Of a stretch of 64,000 nt of DNA, positions 1 through 13,570 are shown piece after piece. The number at the start of each line of letters is the position of its first letter. Position 1 is the first letter of the stretch. Location of the stretch: NCBI GenBank assembly GCA_903813345.2, contig CAIIXF020000001.1, positions 41,385,366-41,449,365 of the forward strand. Direction: 5' to 3'. The stretch comes from Owenia fusiformis (lineage: Eukaryota; Annelida; Polychaeta; Sabellida; Oweniidae). The notes under the pieces were generated by a model. That model saw only the letters and a list, made by a program, of their open reading frames with translations. It did no database searches and was not told the DNA's origin. The position numbers were made by a program, and so were the translations under genes.

Positions 1-32
1 CTTATATCAACTATAAAAACATAACATTACAA

Positions 33-468
33 TAACCCAGATGCGAGTAGAAATAATCTTGATTTACGTCATTAAAAATTCAGAATTCAGTCAAAGTAAT
101 ATCATATTTGAAATCTACATCTAAAATTACATCTAGAAATGTGGTTTTAAAAAGTGTTAATCAACTTTGAAAAATTAATTTTCTTTGAAAATGTGACTTC
201 TAGCTCGGGGAGATTCCCCAAAGACCCCATGCTATAAAATCACTAAAAATGAAATATCTTTTCTTTTAGTGGACAGATAATATTTTGCTTTACTGGACAT
301 ATTTTCATTTGTATAAGTATCAGACGCATAAGGGTTCTATGAAAATTGAGCCACTTAAGTTGATAATATTCAAGTTTAAGGGAACTTTCTTGTATACCTG
401 CCATGTTAATTGACCCGAATCAGCCACCTGGTGGTGAAACTGGTAACTACCTACTCGCATTTGGGTAA
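33..468. mobile_element. Possible short inverted-repeat element
   Basis: The left end (about 36-52, AACCCAGATGCGAGTAG) is repeated in inverse orientation at about 451-467. The inner right arm (about 397-468) recurs inverted at 12612-12675, so this is an interspersed family. No coding content and no clear target duplication. It could be two independent fragments rather than one element. Confidence 0.4.
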
Positions 469-469
469 T

Positions 470-2150
470 TGTCACTAGGCTTTTAGACTCCAGGAGATTC
501 TCTGGTGAGAACCCTGCAATTAAAGATGCAGATGTACATGCATATTGAAAGTCTGAGATGTTCTATCCTCAGTTACCAGTGCTATATACAGATAATAGAT
601 TGTTGTGTTGTTAATAAAATCATCCATACCATCCATTTATCTTTCTAATAGGAGGAACAATACATCCATGAATGTCAAATTAACAATACACATGATCAGA
701 AAATGACGATGGTTAATAACTACTCTGTACTTCCAGGAAAGAAATTTTATTGACATTCCAGATGCTTCCTTAATCCATTAGACTATTTTTGTAGCTGAAT
801 TTTACATGTAATACAATAAATAATATTATTTCTTGTTAGATAAGCGCATTTGAAATAATATACACAGAGATGTTCAAGTCATTTTCTCTTGGTGCAACAT
901 ATTTCATTTCTCAAATCACACAAGGATATACCATCGTGGTAAGCCACACCCTCTCCATCTCAATCCTTCTGCGATGCAACAGAGAGAGAGAGATGCTATG
1001 AGTATATCAGAATGAGGATATTCTGATTATCAGGACCAATTTAATCTTTCACTAGCTTGGGAAAAGTCATGACAAAGTAGACCAAAGTGGGAAGGAGTAT
1101 TGTGATACCGATTTAAGTATCACCAATGATGTGATAACAAATTCTTATGAGATGAAATTACTTTTTATACTTAACAGCATTAGAATATAAGACACTTGAT
1201 ATTCAAGTCATGGTTTCAATCAACATAACACACATATAAATGGGATGTAAAACTACAAGATATAATTACACTTCACTATGCTGGGAATCAAGAGGCATCT
1301 CAACAAATAAGATAGTGAGACCCAGATGTCATTTTCCCTGTCATATATACATATCTCTTGATTTGGATTTTGCTACTAGAGTTTGCCATTGGGAGGGATA
1401 TTTGACAATGTTTCTTATTATGTATCATTATTTAGAATTTTGGGATTTGCTTCTTCGTGACCAGTTGTGCTTTCGATGTTCTTGTTTCTCAGTGTTTCCT
1501 TCATACATAGTTTTTTTGCATGGCCATTGTGCTCACATAATCATTAACACCAAAGATCTTGAGAGAAAGAGATTATTCAGAAGCAACAGTAGAAATGTAT
1601 TTAGAAAACTCCCTCCTTTGTTAAAACATTTACATCATATAGGGTCTGTGGGTAGGTATGACTTATCTCCTAATAGACATTGAAACTGACTGAAAACATA
1701 TTTTACTCATTCAGATAAAAATGTTTTAAGTACAAATTCCAAGAACTCCAAATAATAACATTTGCATTAAAAATCTATATTTACCCTCTAGCTCTACATT
1801 ATGACAGCCTCAAAACATCCGCAATCTATCTAATATAAGGTTAATTAATTTTTTTACATACGCATTAAAAATCGATAGCTTAACTTCCATGTACCCTGGA
1901 GAAGTATTCTAGCTAGTTAATCCCAAAAATCTGTGTTCATTATTTTATATATTATGATCATAGGATTTATTGCAAGATTTTATCATTATTTCACCCTTTG
2001 TACTTAGGAGTCTGCTTTAGTTTCCTAATGCAATATCACATCTACAGCCTCACTTAAGTAAAAAATAAAGGACCCACGGTCCTGTGCTCACACAGTATAG
2101 AACCTTCAGAGGAATGTATATCCCGATTTTCAAACAAAATTATTGATTTT
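470..2150. other. AT-rich DNA, no gene seen
   Basis: No exon-like open frame with plausible splice sites, no RNA gene and no clear repeat was recognised. The longest open frame (1240-1683) has a low-complexity, non-conserved-looking translation. This may be intergenic or part of a long intron. Confidence 0.4.
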
Positions 2151-2199
2151 GATTTGTAGTCTCGAACTTTTAGAAACTTAGATAGCACAGTTTGTGACC

Positions 2200-3040
2200 T
2201 AGTTTGAGGACCTTTGACCTTGAATATTTTATACTTATTCAGAGCTCAGTAGCTCTTTTGTGATTAAGGTGATCAAAATTTACATCCAAATAATCAATTT
2301 GAAAAATCAATTTTTTTCGAAGGTGACTGAAGGTCAAATCTCAAAACAAAGGTCAGATTTGAACTCCTGGCAACTTGTAGACGATTTTCCCCAAAAAATG
2401 GTCAAATTGAAGTAAGTTTGAAAAATAACTTATTTTTACAGGTTTTTGACGTCAAATATCTCAAAAACGGTAAAAATTTGATGCTGACATATATTGAGCA
2501 ATATGTAGGGAATACTTAAATGTAGTAATGATGTAATTCATTGCAAGTAATGAACAAGTATAGGGACAAACTTTGAGAAACTTGTCATTCACAAAACCTG
2601 CCATTGACATATATATGAGAAAGTTCCCTGAAAATGAGTCCTACTTTTTGTCAAATTTTATAGAGTAAACACCAAAAACTGTAATTTCAAGAGCTTTGAA
2701 ATCTTCAGAGAACATAAGTTGCATATACAGCAACTACTACAAGTTATTTGAAAGTTCTACTTCAACAAAGTGTCTAATATTTACAGGAAATTTGACTTTT
2801 TGACGTCAAAATCAGCAATTTCTCGGAAACCGAGCGAACTTGGGAAATGGCGATAATAAGTCAAATAGGCATTATGGATATGCATAAAATGAATGTGGAT
2901 ATGACTCAATCCGAATAGCAGTTTTAAATTGTGTGGCCAATGTTGACAGACGGACCAACGAACCGACCAATGGATGGACCAACGGACGGACGGACGCCTG
3001 GTCGATCCCACTGTGTGAGCCAAAAAAACACCTGAAATAT
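2200..3040. repeat. Interspersed repeat with GGAC-rich end
   Basis: The segment carries the phrases 'aaggtcaaatctcaaa' and 'gtcagatttgaa' shared with the arrays at 16.92, 24.07 and 40.1 kb. It ends in a run of degenerate GGACGGAC units (about 2948-3000). The same architecture (repeated body, then a GGAC-rich tail) is seen at 34.1-35.5, 46.6-47.6 and, in inverse orientation, 62.0 kb. No coding content. Borders are approximate. Confidence 0.5.
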
Positions 3041-3653
3041 TAGAATGCACAAATAAATGATACAGATTAATCATAAGAGGTATGAAACATTAGTACTCAC
3101 TTGATATAAGGGCCCTATTGGGAGCCCTATAGAAACTGTTGACAATTTCTGATCTTTGGTATATATATATATATAGCTGTTTCTGCTCCCTCAATCTTAA
3201 TATATTACTCCATCTTCCTCGCCATGGATTACATACTGTTCTTTCTTATTCTCCGTAGCTGGTATTGTATTCTGGAAAATCTGTAAGTGAAGACAAAGAT
3301 ATTGAATTCTACATTTATTCACCTGTGCAAATTCTACATGCTGACATTGAATTGTATCTTTTAGGTTTGCTTGTTTTATCTCTGACTATCACTTGATGGA
3401 GCTTTCTTTGGGAAAGGGCAGGTAATATTCTCCCTTATGTTGTCCTAGTGATATTTAAGTATATTCATTTCCATGTGGTAACTAATCTTGGGTTCTAATC
3501 TATTGGATCTAGAAGTGCATTCATGGATGAAATACATACAGCTAATAAACCAACCTTTAACTAATAAATAAAGTCTTATATTGCAGGTCCAGCCCAAGGG
3601 TTTAATTATACAGAGGCAAAACAATTTTCTCAAAATAGCATTAATGCCTGGGT

Positions 3654-3785
3654 CACATTTGCTGCGATTCATCGGCCAGCGCCCGGCCGATTGAGTATTC
3701 TGTTCAAAACGGAATACATTTGTGAACAGGATACTCAATCGGCCAGGCGCCAGCCGATGAATCGGAGCAAATGTGACCCAGACAT
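3654..3785. mobile_element. Small foldback MITE, TA-flanked
   Basis: A 132-bp near-palindrome: the left arm ATGCCTGGGTCACATTTGCT and a right arm ending AGCAAATGTGACCCAGACAT pair over about 60 bp, including the blocks GATTCATCGGC and GGCCGATTGAGTAT. The dinucleotide TA lies on both sides (3652-3653 and 3786-3787), as expected for a Tc1/mariner-mobilised non-autonomous element. It is far more GC-rich than its surroundings. Confidence 0.7.
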
Positions 3786-3789
3786 TACC

Positions 3790-6700
3790 ACTAAGACAAG
3801 CATAAAGTTAGAGGGGTAGCTATAGAGGGGGTATTATGATCTCCTGACCTACCTCGGAAAAATAAGATTTTTTCAAATGTCAACCATGAAACACACAAAT
3901 TTTCTTGCTTTTGAGATGTAAAAGGGAATAAATCATAGAATAAATGTGCTGATTAATGTACATTGTAATTAAATCCGCTGTCTCATTGGTAAGCCTGTTT
4001 TGTAGAGCCAGTTGCTTATATCTTATATCTCAATTATTTTGTATTCTTTTAATAAACTAAATGAAAGACCAATGCACTGCGTAATAAAGGTGTAACAATT
4101 CCTTGAAGAGTCAGACTCCTAATAAATAGCAATTCAATGGGTCTAAAGGTTAAGGTGATATTTATACAGCCTATACAGTACAAATGTATCTAGATTGATT
4201 AAAGACTGTGGAAAGTCTACTGACAGATATTCCTATCACTAAAATAATTTTTTTAATTGATTGGCGCCTTAGAGCTGAGCTTGTTCGTAGACTAGGGATT
4301 GAAGGTATATCCACTTTATTGTAATATGAATTATTTATAATTTCAACATGAATTATAAAAATTAGCCTAAAAGAGAATTCTAGCCTATAATATTCACACA
4401 ACTTCAAAATTAATTCTTAGATAGTCCAATATGCTCATGAAACCATTGCACTTTATATAATTCAATCAAAAAAATTAAAATTAAAATTATTATTTCATGA
4501 ATGTACTGACAGATGAATGAATGGTCAAACTGCATTGTTAAATGAAATATGTTAATACTAGAAGTATTCTGCATATTTTTTGTCACAAAAACTGTGAAGA
4601 ACAAGGGTTTATGCTTGTAGGATATAAGGACCTGTAATTATGAAATATGTCTGGTCCGTAACATCACTGCCTGACAAAGGACCTGTAGCTTTGAAATACG
4701 GCTGATCAATATTAATTTCAAAAATGAAAAGCATACTTAAATTTTCAGATTCCCATGAATTAATCAAAAAATTATAAATGGGAATTCCCTTTGTACATAT
4801 TCTCCATGCTATGGAAAGTCAATTTCCAATCATCAAACATGACTTGAAAGGCATTTTAAATACATGTATAATCCACTGATCATGCAGTCCGGCAATTTTC
4901 AGTTTTTATGAGCCTGTATGAAAATTGGTCATTCTGGTCTGATAGTCCTGCGCTTAGGAAATACTCTAAATGTTATCATGTTAAAGAACACTGCATCAAT
5001 AAAATCTAAATTTCAAGTTGCATTTTGTCTGTTTATGCTATCATTGGAGTCATGAGAGGAGAGTCACTAAAATCCAATCTACAAAGAATCGTCACCAATT
5101 GGGCTGATGAGTTTATCACGCAGCCGCAAAGTCATAACCTTTTACATTTGCTCAAGTCAAACTTACTTGATTAATACAGCTTAATTCCTCCTGATCCAGT
5201 ACATGAAATCCTTGATAAAATTATTTTCCAGTTAAACAAGAAACAGAAGTTATTTTTATGTAGATGTTAAATGCATTCTCTCACGAACTGCTCAACGTCA
5301 GTAATTTATTCTTCCAGCATTTTCTATCTATCAATAGTTAACATGTGTGATTTATAAAACAGCACAGCAATAGAATCATTGAAGAGAGTAGATTACTGGC
5401 AGATGCTGTTTCCAACATTAAATTTTGCAACAAATAAGATATCCATACATTACCATTCATTATTCATAGTTATTGTTCTAATCTGCCTTGAGGGATTTAC
5501 CTATCCTCAACTCAAATGCTACTCTAGTACATTCCTGGCTGCTATACAGAGGATGAAGTTTATAGACTAATCGTGTTTGCAGTACTAGTAATAACAATAT
5601 AGATTAGAACGTTATTGAATGTGATAAAAATAGAACTCGGTAATGCATCTTTTGATTAAAAATACCAGTAAATGTATTGTATTACTTAAAGGTACAGACT
5701 CTATACTGTAGTTTTACATAACTTAAGGCTTGGACCTACAATACAGCTTCTTGTAATATTACATAGATTCAAACCTCTCCTTGTTTCTTTAAGTACAAAC
5801 CTCCTTTGGTTTACTGAAACATCACTGATTGGCCAGTAGAAAAACCAAAAGATATGGCCTCTTAAAGATAGAGATCTATACGTGCAAATATCTCTCTGTA
5901 TTATATTAAGGTGCAAACCTTGGATTGAATATACAGACCCCCCCCTACCTCAAGGATACAACTATCATTTCCCATACCTTACCTGGTCTTGAAGAATTGG
6001 TAGGTTTTGCAGTATCATTTGTTCTTGATAACATCCCAATTTACATTCTTGACCTCAGATATATGACCCCATCAAGGATAATTATGACTCATTTATTTAT
6101 TTACATGCATGTACATGTAAATATAAACAATTTGCACCTGTTTGGATGAAAAGTAAATCAATTTTGAAAATGAAAAATTTGATGCAAATTCCTCGATTCA
6201 TACATTACCAATAATTCAGTAATCATGAATGTTTTGTGAAATCCTCGACTTTCACCAGTTTTCAGATTTTGACATTTTTCATAAAAATAGGTCAAATTGA
6301 AAGAGTAGGTTAAATTACAAACAAAAATGTCATGGATAGGTATAACCCATCTTGATCCATCAAGGTATTACATAACTGAAGGAATACACAGACATGTTAG
6401 GTTCTATAAAAGTAACGCATCATTAAATCATTATTAGAGCTACATTGCAAAAGAAGTGTCATATTTTTGATCTGAAATATATCACTTACACTTACTTTTA
6501 TGCCTGCCGTATTTTTATATCCAATATGCCAGCAATCAAATAAGTACGCAATTTCTTGATTATATACAACTGAACTATAAATCAATAGATTAGCTATCTT
6601 AAATCCAAAATTGCAAATCTACAAGGAGGTACTTGAAGATAATCTTTTTATATTTAATCTATATTTCAGATTTAGCTTTTGTAAAACAATCAAATAAATC

Positions 6701-9140
6701 TTATGATCTCTGAATTATTTTCATCAGTATTGTTATTGTCCGTGTTCTAGCTGGAATGATGGTGTGAATAAACTAACTTTGATAGTTATGTATTCAAAGA
6801 GAATTCACTCGAAATGAGTCTGACATCGCTTAGAGTATTGCAAATGCCACTTCTTCGTTCAACTTCAGAAATGATCAATATTTCCCTGGATGGCCCTAGC
6901 ATGGAATATAATCCCACGCCACCCCCAATTATCCCCGGGGCTTGGACATTATGAGTTAAAGCACCAAATGAGTATAATCTTCAAAGATCATTAATAACAG
7001 ATTAAGGATATGTGGTATGTTCCAATCTATTTTTTACGGACAATGATTTACTGCAATAGGTCATCTTCAAGGGAGAAAATTAGCAACAGTTATGCTATGT
7101 ACTGGGATAATTCAATCCTCCTTTGGTAATAATTTGACCGTAATGGACTAATGAAATCCTTGTAAGTGGTGGTAGGGGACTTGGGGTCAAGTCAAAAATA
7201 TCTGGCAAATAAGTACCTGATTTTGTTTTGACTAACCCCCCATGCAAAATAAATCGCAATTGCTTATTTGTATATGTTGCATTAACCTAAAGGAAGTATA
7301 CAGTTTCCAAAGTTCTGTTTTGGGGTATGAATTTTATGAACACTAAACAGTACTACATCTCATAGATACACAATAGGTCTCTAATAAAATCAGAACCAGT
7401 TATAAATCTAAAACTCATATTCTGTCAAAGGAAACATACCAGGCTGCTCTAACTACACTGGATGAAAAGAGAATACTGAATATATCTCAGGAAAACAGTA
7501 AATTAATTTTGGCAAAACACAAAATGGGCGTTAATATCTATGTCTCCCAAATAAGAAATTAATTTTTCAACAAGACCCCTTTAAACAGAAGTACAGAAAC
7601 ATATTAAATTAAGCAATCATCTAATGGCCTAGTCATTCTTATATTATGTGGGAGTTAAGTGACTCTAATCCAAGATAGGTCACAAATAATATTTTTCAAG
7701 TTATTTCAAAACAAAGTCATCAATAGCTTCAAAGGTAAAAAACTGTTATAATTCAATTTAAAATCTAGAAAGGATATATTTTTGAAATATCTGACATATA
7801 TTTTCTCATTCTAGTTATAAAGAAAAGTAATTAATATTTTTGTATATCATCTTATACATGAAGATGGTATAGTTCCTCATGTTGGCCCATCATTTTATAA
7901 AAATTCCTTAAAACTGAATATATTATATATATAGGAACTCTTATTATACCCCCATAAGGTCTTCAAACTTGGCTGGTACATTCTTATAATAAAACACATT
8001 TTCCATGTCATACTATCCCTTTAATGAATCAGAGCAACATATGATAAACAAATGATTTAGATCTATAGGTCATCTCGTGATTGCATAAATCAATGCTGGT
8101 ACTTTAATTATATTGGTACTGTACCCTTTGAAGCTAATGTTATTCAGATAAACCCATGCAATCAATGATACAATTCTATTTAATAATAATAACATAATCA
8201 TGAAGATTAATACTGATCTGTATTGATTCTAAGACTATGTAAAGAAACAATACAGTACCTCAAAAACAAGATTTTTATGAATGTTTTCTGAACCAATTGG
8301 TTAGAAAAACGATCGCTATTATTTAAAACCAGAATGTTATTGCAGCCTTCACTTGAAGATTTTTCTAAAAATAAAGTCAAAAGTAGGATCTGTCATTATT
8401 AAAGGGAAGTAATAAATTATAAGAAATATTTTCGATTTACCGTCTAACGTTTTCCTTTTATCTCAAATTACATCTATAATACAATAAAAATCTTTGCTAG
8501 AACTGCTCAGAGAAATGTAAAACGTTTTATATGTCTCTGAACTGCTTAAAAAGTCTGTCGAATATTCCTCTAAAAACTTGTTGTCTAATTCAATTTCATC
8601 AAAATTAAATACTAAATTCAATTTTACAGCCTGAACTACATGTACAGTACAAATTGAGTACGCAAAGAGTTTATGGTGACAGGGAATTTTTACTTTCAAT
8701 TCAATATATACTATATCCCCATATCCCCTTGGAATAACATAGAACATCAACTTCTAATTTCCTTAGAGGTCTTTGTATGAGACCAATAACTAGAAATTGC
8801 TATTTATATTCATACAACAGCTGGGATAGGGTCTTACCTAATATAGTTGTCACCATCTCTGCAATGCTGTCATTTTACTTAGCTGTTTCCAATCTGAAAT
8901 GACAGCAATAAGAAACAGAATATTACATGTGAAATAGAGTAATTGCTGTTATAAGAAAGTAATAATAGAGTTTATATTAACTTCTACTACCTAGAGACTA
9001 TTGACTGCAATAGTCATCTAAAGTAGTCTAAGGACGTCAAATACAATATTGTAGAAAAAATTGATAATAATATGTAGAAACTGTAATGATCTTATCTTTC
9101 AATCATATATACGGGTAAAAGAGTATATGCTTCATATGAG
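3790..9140. other. AT-rich DNA, no gene seen
   Basis: Scattered open frames here are short and none shows a recognisable domain or convincing splice borders. No RNA gene or clear long inverted repeat was recognised. It may be intergenic or intronic. Confidence 0.35.
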
Positions 9141-9149
9141 CTTGATAAC

Positions 9150-9925
9150 TAAGATGCCAAACCCTGGGAGATGCCCAACATTGAGAAATGCCCTGCATTA
9201 GAAGATGCCCAGAATTATAAAATGCCCAGCATTGAGAGATGTTAAACATTGACAGATATCCAACACTGGGAGGTCCCTAGCATTGAATGATGCCTAATAT
9301 TGAGAGATGCCAAAAATTATAAAATGCCCAGCATTGAGAGATGCCAAACATTGAGAGATATATCCAATACTGGGAGGTCCCTAGCATTGAATGATGCCTA
9401 ATATTGAGAGATGCCCAACATTATAAAATGCCCAGCATTGAGAGATGCTAAACATTGAGAGATATATCCAATACTGGGAGGTCCCTAGCATTGGATGATA
9501 CCTAATATTGAGAGATGCCCAACATTATAAAATGCCCAGCATTGAGAGATGCCAAACATTGAGAGATATATCCAATACTGGGAGGTCCCTAGCATTTGAT
9601 GATGCCTAATATTGAGAGATGCCCAATATTATAAAATGCCCAGCATTGAGAGATGCCAAACATTGAGAGATATATCCAATACTGGGAGGTGCCTAGCATT
9701 GAATGATGCCTAATATTGAGAGATGCCCAATATTATAAAATGCCCAGCATTGAGAGATGCCAAACATTGAGAGATATATCCAATACTGGGAGGTCCCTAG
9801 CATTGAATGATGCCTAATATTGAGAGATGCCCAACATTAGAAGATGCTCAGCATTGAGAGATGCTCAACATAGGAAGATGCCAAACAACTGGAGATGCCC
9901 AACACTGACAGATGTCTAACATTAA
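9150..9925. repeat. Tandem array, ~105-bp unit built of ~16-bp submotifs
   Basis: The phrase TACTGGGAGGTCCCTAGCAT, or a close variant, recurs at about 105-108-bp spacing (near 9264, 9369, 9473, 9577, 9682 and 9786). Each unit is itself made of degenerate ATTGAGAGATGCC-like words, so the array has two levels. The outer units (9150-9260 and 9840-9925) are more diverged, which suggests homogenisation in the centre. No coding potential. Confidence 0.85.
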
Positions 9926-9929
9926 TGTG

Positions 9930-11760
9930 ATGCTTTCCAGAATACATTTTTGAAAAACTGCTATACCTGGCCATGTTATTTTCTGGTACAAAATAAAGTA
10001 TAAAGGCATGATTGTATCTTCTTCGTGCTTTTTCAGGAAAGTATCATTACAGAATGCTGACATTTCAAGAAAATGGCTGCCTTTTCAATTTTCTCTTCTC
10101 CTTGTTTCTCAACAACACTGGATTGCCAACAAATCTTCCCAAAAAGTAGATGCAACAAGGATGCATTCCAGAAAAAAATAAGGAAATACACTTATGTATT
10201 CATACTTTAATTATTTTCTACCAGAAAATATTACATGTGCGGGTATAGCAATTTTTTCAAACATGTTTTTCCATGTGTACCTTAAGGGTATATTGATTGT
10301 GATTGTGATACCGTAATATCTAAAGTAGAGTTATTTCATACATTATTCAATACAAGTACTGTGGTATACATTTATATTCCAAGCATTTCTTATTTCTATA
10401 ACCAACTTTACATCTCCTTTCACAAATAAGATGTAGCATAATCAGACAGTATAATTGGCAAAATCTTCAAATAATTTCACACAATGTGAAAGACGAGTTA
10501 TATATAATTTGGATGATTTGTGGACGACCTACCAAATATGAAGCATTTTAATTTCAAGACATCAGCAATGGTGAAATTCTAAAAATTAAACAAGCATTCA
10601 CCCTGCATATTACCCTGCCCTATGTACACAAGAACATAATGTTGTCAAATAAAATGAACAACAACTATGAAGACAAGCTAAATCTGTATTCTATATACCT
10701 CTATTACCAGATGTGTTTTCCCCTAAGGTCCCTCAATAATACCGTAAAGATCGTATTAAGGGCCCACCCTGCTTCACAGAGTTCAAGAAATATTGAGGAA
10801 TTACCAAGTATAAACGAATATATCAGAAAAAAATATTATTTTCGAAGTTGGTGTTTCCCACATCTGACTATACTAAAATGATCTCAAAATAGACCATAAT
10901 GAATGAAGGAAATGCTCAAGTTTAGAGTTTTGTTTCGACATTTTACCAAGTAGCGATCGTCAAGGTTGTGAACTTTCTCGTTTTCGACTTTGATACCACT
11001 TTTACACGAAAAATGATGTTCTGTCATCAAATTGAAAAATAAGGTATACATGTAACTAAGATCAATATCTAACAGTCTATAGTAAAAAATATTGAAAATA
11101 ATCTCGGAAAACGATTCCTTCACTTCAAGGGGCTCTGCTGGGAAGTTCTTCAATCACTCTCAACATTGTCTAGTTAGATTCTTGCTTTATTTTAGCGATC
11201 TTTACTGTATTCTCCAATAACAATACATATCATTATTGTAAATAAATATGCTGTTACTTGGTTTTGATGTTGCAAATAAGACATTCTTAGCAAGAAAAAT
11301 TCCCATACTTTAAATTCCTGGGGAATTTTGGCTTCTTTCATATATGGGCGCTCTTTGTAATGGGTTACAATGGGAATATCAATTTCAAAAGCTAGTATCC
11401 AAGGCACTTTTTATGGCGAATATGGTAATAACAACAATCTTGTGTATATGCGTCATATACTGAGATATATCAAAGTAGCCATCATCTGACAAAGTAATAA
11501 ACATAAACCATTTAGTGCTATTTGAAACCAGGATATAGAATCATCAAAATAACCAAGTAATCCAGGGGTAAACCTATTCAGAGATGCATATCAATTAATC
11601 AAGGATGACAAATACTGGAAATAAACAAATCCCAAGAGTCTGAAATCCTATTATATCAGTGGCAATACATTTTATGGTTAACCAATATTATTCATTTAAT
11701 CATGTTGTGCTCAGTCTAAGCTTTGCCTATGCTAATCTCAAACTGATCTCACCAGAATGA
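9930..11760. other. AT-rich DNA, no gene seen
   Basis: No recognisable exon, RNA gene or repeat. Open frames at 10639-10881, 10884-11153 and 11192-11407 have no recognisable domain and are treated as chance. Confidence 0.35.
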
Positions 11761-11766
11761 GAGCAT

Positions 11767-11887
11767 TTGCCTGGTGCATCCTCCGAACACAGGCCTCCAG
11801 AACTCGTACCTCCTTCTTCTTCCAAGAAGAAGGAAGGAACTTAGTGGATGATGTCTGGAACCCTGTGTTCGGAGGATTGCCTGGTGC
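11767..11887. mobile_element. 99-bp foldback flanked by an 11-bp direct repeat
   Basis: The 11-mer TTGCCTGGTGC occurs at 11767-11777 and 11877-11887 and brackets a foldback whose arms are CCTCCGAACACAGG (11780-11793) and CCTGTGTTCGGAGG (11862-11875). The loop holds a second small hairpin of CTTCTTCTTCC and GGAAGAAGAAG type. It looks like a recent insertion with a target-site duplication. The family is unknown. Confidence 0.6.
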
Positions 11888-12611
11888 TACACCCTATACT
11901 ACCCTACTGAGAATCTGTTCACAACCTGCTAATAGGGTCAATTACTGAGAAGTATTGACTAACCATGACTAGTAAACAAGTAGGCTTTAGAGCCCTGGTA
12001 AAAGAAAAAAGAGAGAGATCACTTATAAATAGAAGTATTCATTTTGTTTTTACAATACTTAATAATATGCCGCCATTAGATTTTTTATACCCAGAGGCCT
12101 TGAATTCAGAAATATACAAGGCATAACATAACAATTATCACCGCCTGCATATGGTTACAAGAGTAACAATTTATTAAAGACATCAACCCCTGACTGCTGA
12201 TGGTATGCAATTGATAATGTTAAAGTGGTCAGATGAGCCATGTAACATTTCATCTCAATATCACACAAGGCATTAACATGCCAAATGTTACCACCTGCCA
12301 ATTGTTACAGACACTGACAGCTGAACACCAAACAGAAAAATGTTGGAGACAATAACAATATATCACTTTTGTGGTGGTGACATAACAATACCATGAAGAC
12401 ACTGTTGCTTAACTGAGAGAATCTATTTGCCAACAGAAATATTACATATAAATCAAGACAGTTATGTAATGTTTTGGCAATAAATGAAGATGGCATCAAC
12501 CACCAATTGCAAATCAAAGAAAGCAAATATGCAAAAGTTTTATAAAATATGAATGTATTTTTCTGTTTTGCACTGCGGTATTTTTTAGATTTGATTAATG
12601 AACATTAAAAG

Positions 12612-12880
12612 TAGTAACCCAGATGCAAGTAGGTAGTTACCAGTTTCACCACCAGGTGGCTAACGCGGGTCAGATATCATGGCATGGTGGAAGGCATGGT
12701 ATTAGAAAGTTCCCTGGATTCTACAGGCCCGTAGCCAGGGGGGGTTCGCAGGGTTCGGGCGAACCCCCCCTGGCCAAAAATTCTTTCAAAATCATGCAGC
12801 TTTTCACCATTTTGAGCACTTTTCAAGTGATTTTAGCCATATTTGGGCCAAAATTGTCAAATGTGAACCCCCCTGGAATT
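12612..12880. repeat. Two interspersed repeat fragments
   Basis: 12612-12675 is an inverted copy of the block at 397-468. 12723-12880 starts CAGGCCCGTAGCCAGG, followed by G runs and the phrase 'caaaatcatgcagcttttcaccat'. It belongs to the same family as the complete short element at 55354-55530 and fragments near 49350 and 54730. The other terminal inverted repeat is not visible here, so this copy is probably broken. Confidence 0.6.
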
Positions 12881-13570
12881 TTTTTCGTCACCTCAGTATT
12901 TGGTACCCGTCATTTAATTTGAGTGCTGCGTTTCATTCTATATATTATGTTGACTCAGTTTTCCTTATCCATCAACACAATTATCCAGTCAAACACAAAG
13001 GGCTTCATTTCATTGATCAAATCACAACTGTGGGTAATTTTCAGTTGACAGCCGCCAAATCAAGTTGACGGCCCAGTAGTATCACCTGCTCAGAAATACT
13101 CAGATTGCTGCAAATGGCATCCAAATTTCGAGGGGGGCAATTAGCATGACCCTGGACCCCTACCCCCATGAATGTATTGGTGTTTTTGGAGTGATCTCGG
13201 ACACGGGACATTGTCGGACGATCTTCAATAATTCTTTATATTATATTGTTTCTTTATATTGAAAGTTCAAATAAGAGACACATCATATCATCGATGTGGT
13301 TATATATATTTTTTAAAAATCTAACAATGACTTGGATCTTCACCTGATACCAAGGGTTTGTTTGGGAATGCCCGTGGCCGAGAATGCTCCTATGCCCTCT
13401 ACTAGACCCCCCCCCTAAAGATTAGTTGGATAACATTCAGTCTCCAATTCAGAAATCAAGCCCACCTAAACTAAATCCTGGACCCTATACATTAATTAGC
13501 AACGCTATCTCTATTATGTATGAGTAGGTCTAATAAAATTGCCCTTAGCTTAGGCCTTTCCAGGCTTGTA

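Noticed and set aside
1240-1683. 147-codon open frame
   Set aside because: No recognisable domain, no splice or promoter context, composition like its surroundings.
9150-9925. CRISPR-like array
   Set aside because: Units are contiguous and degenerate with no unique spacers, and this is an animal genome.
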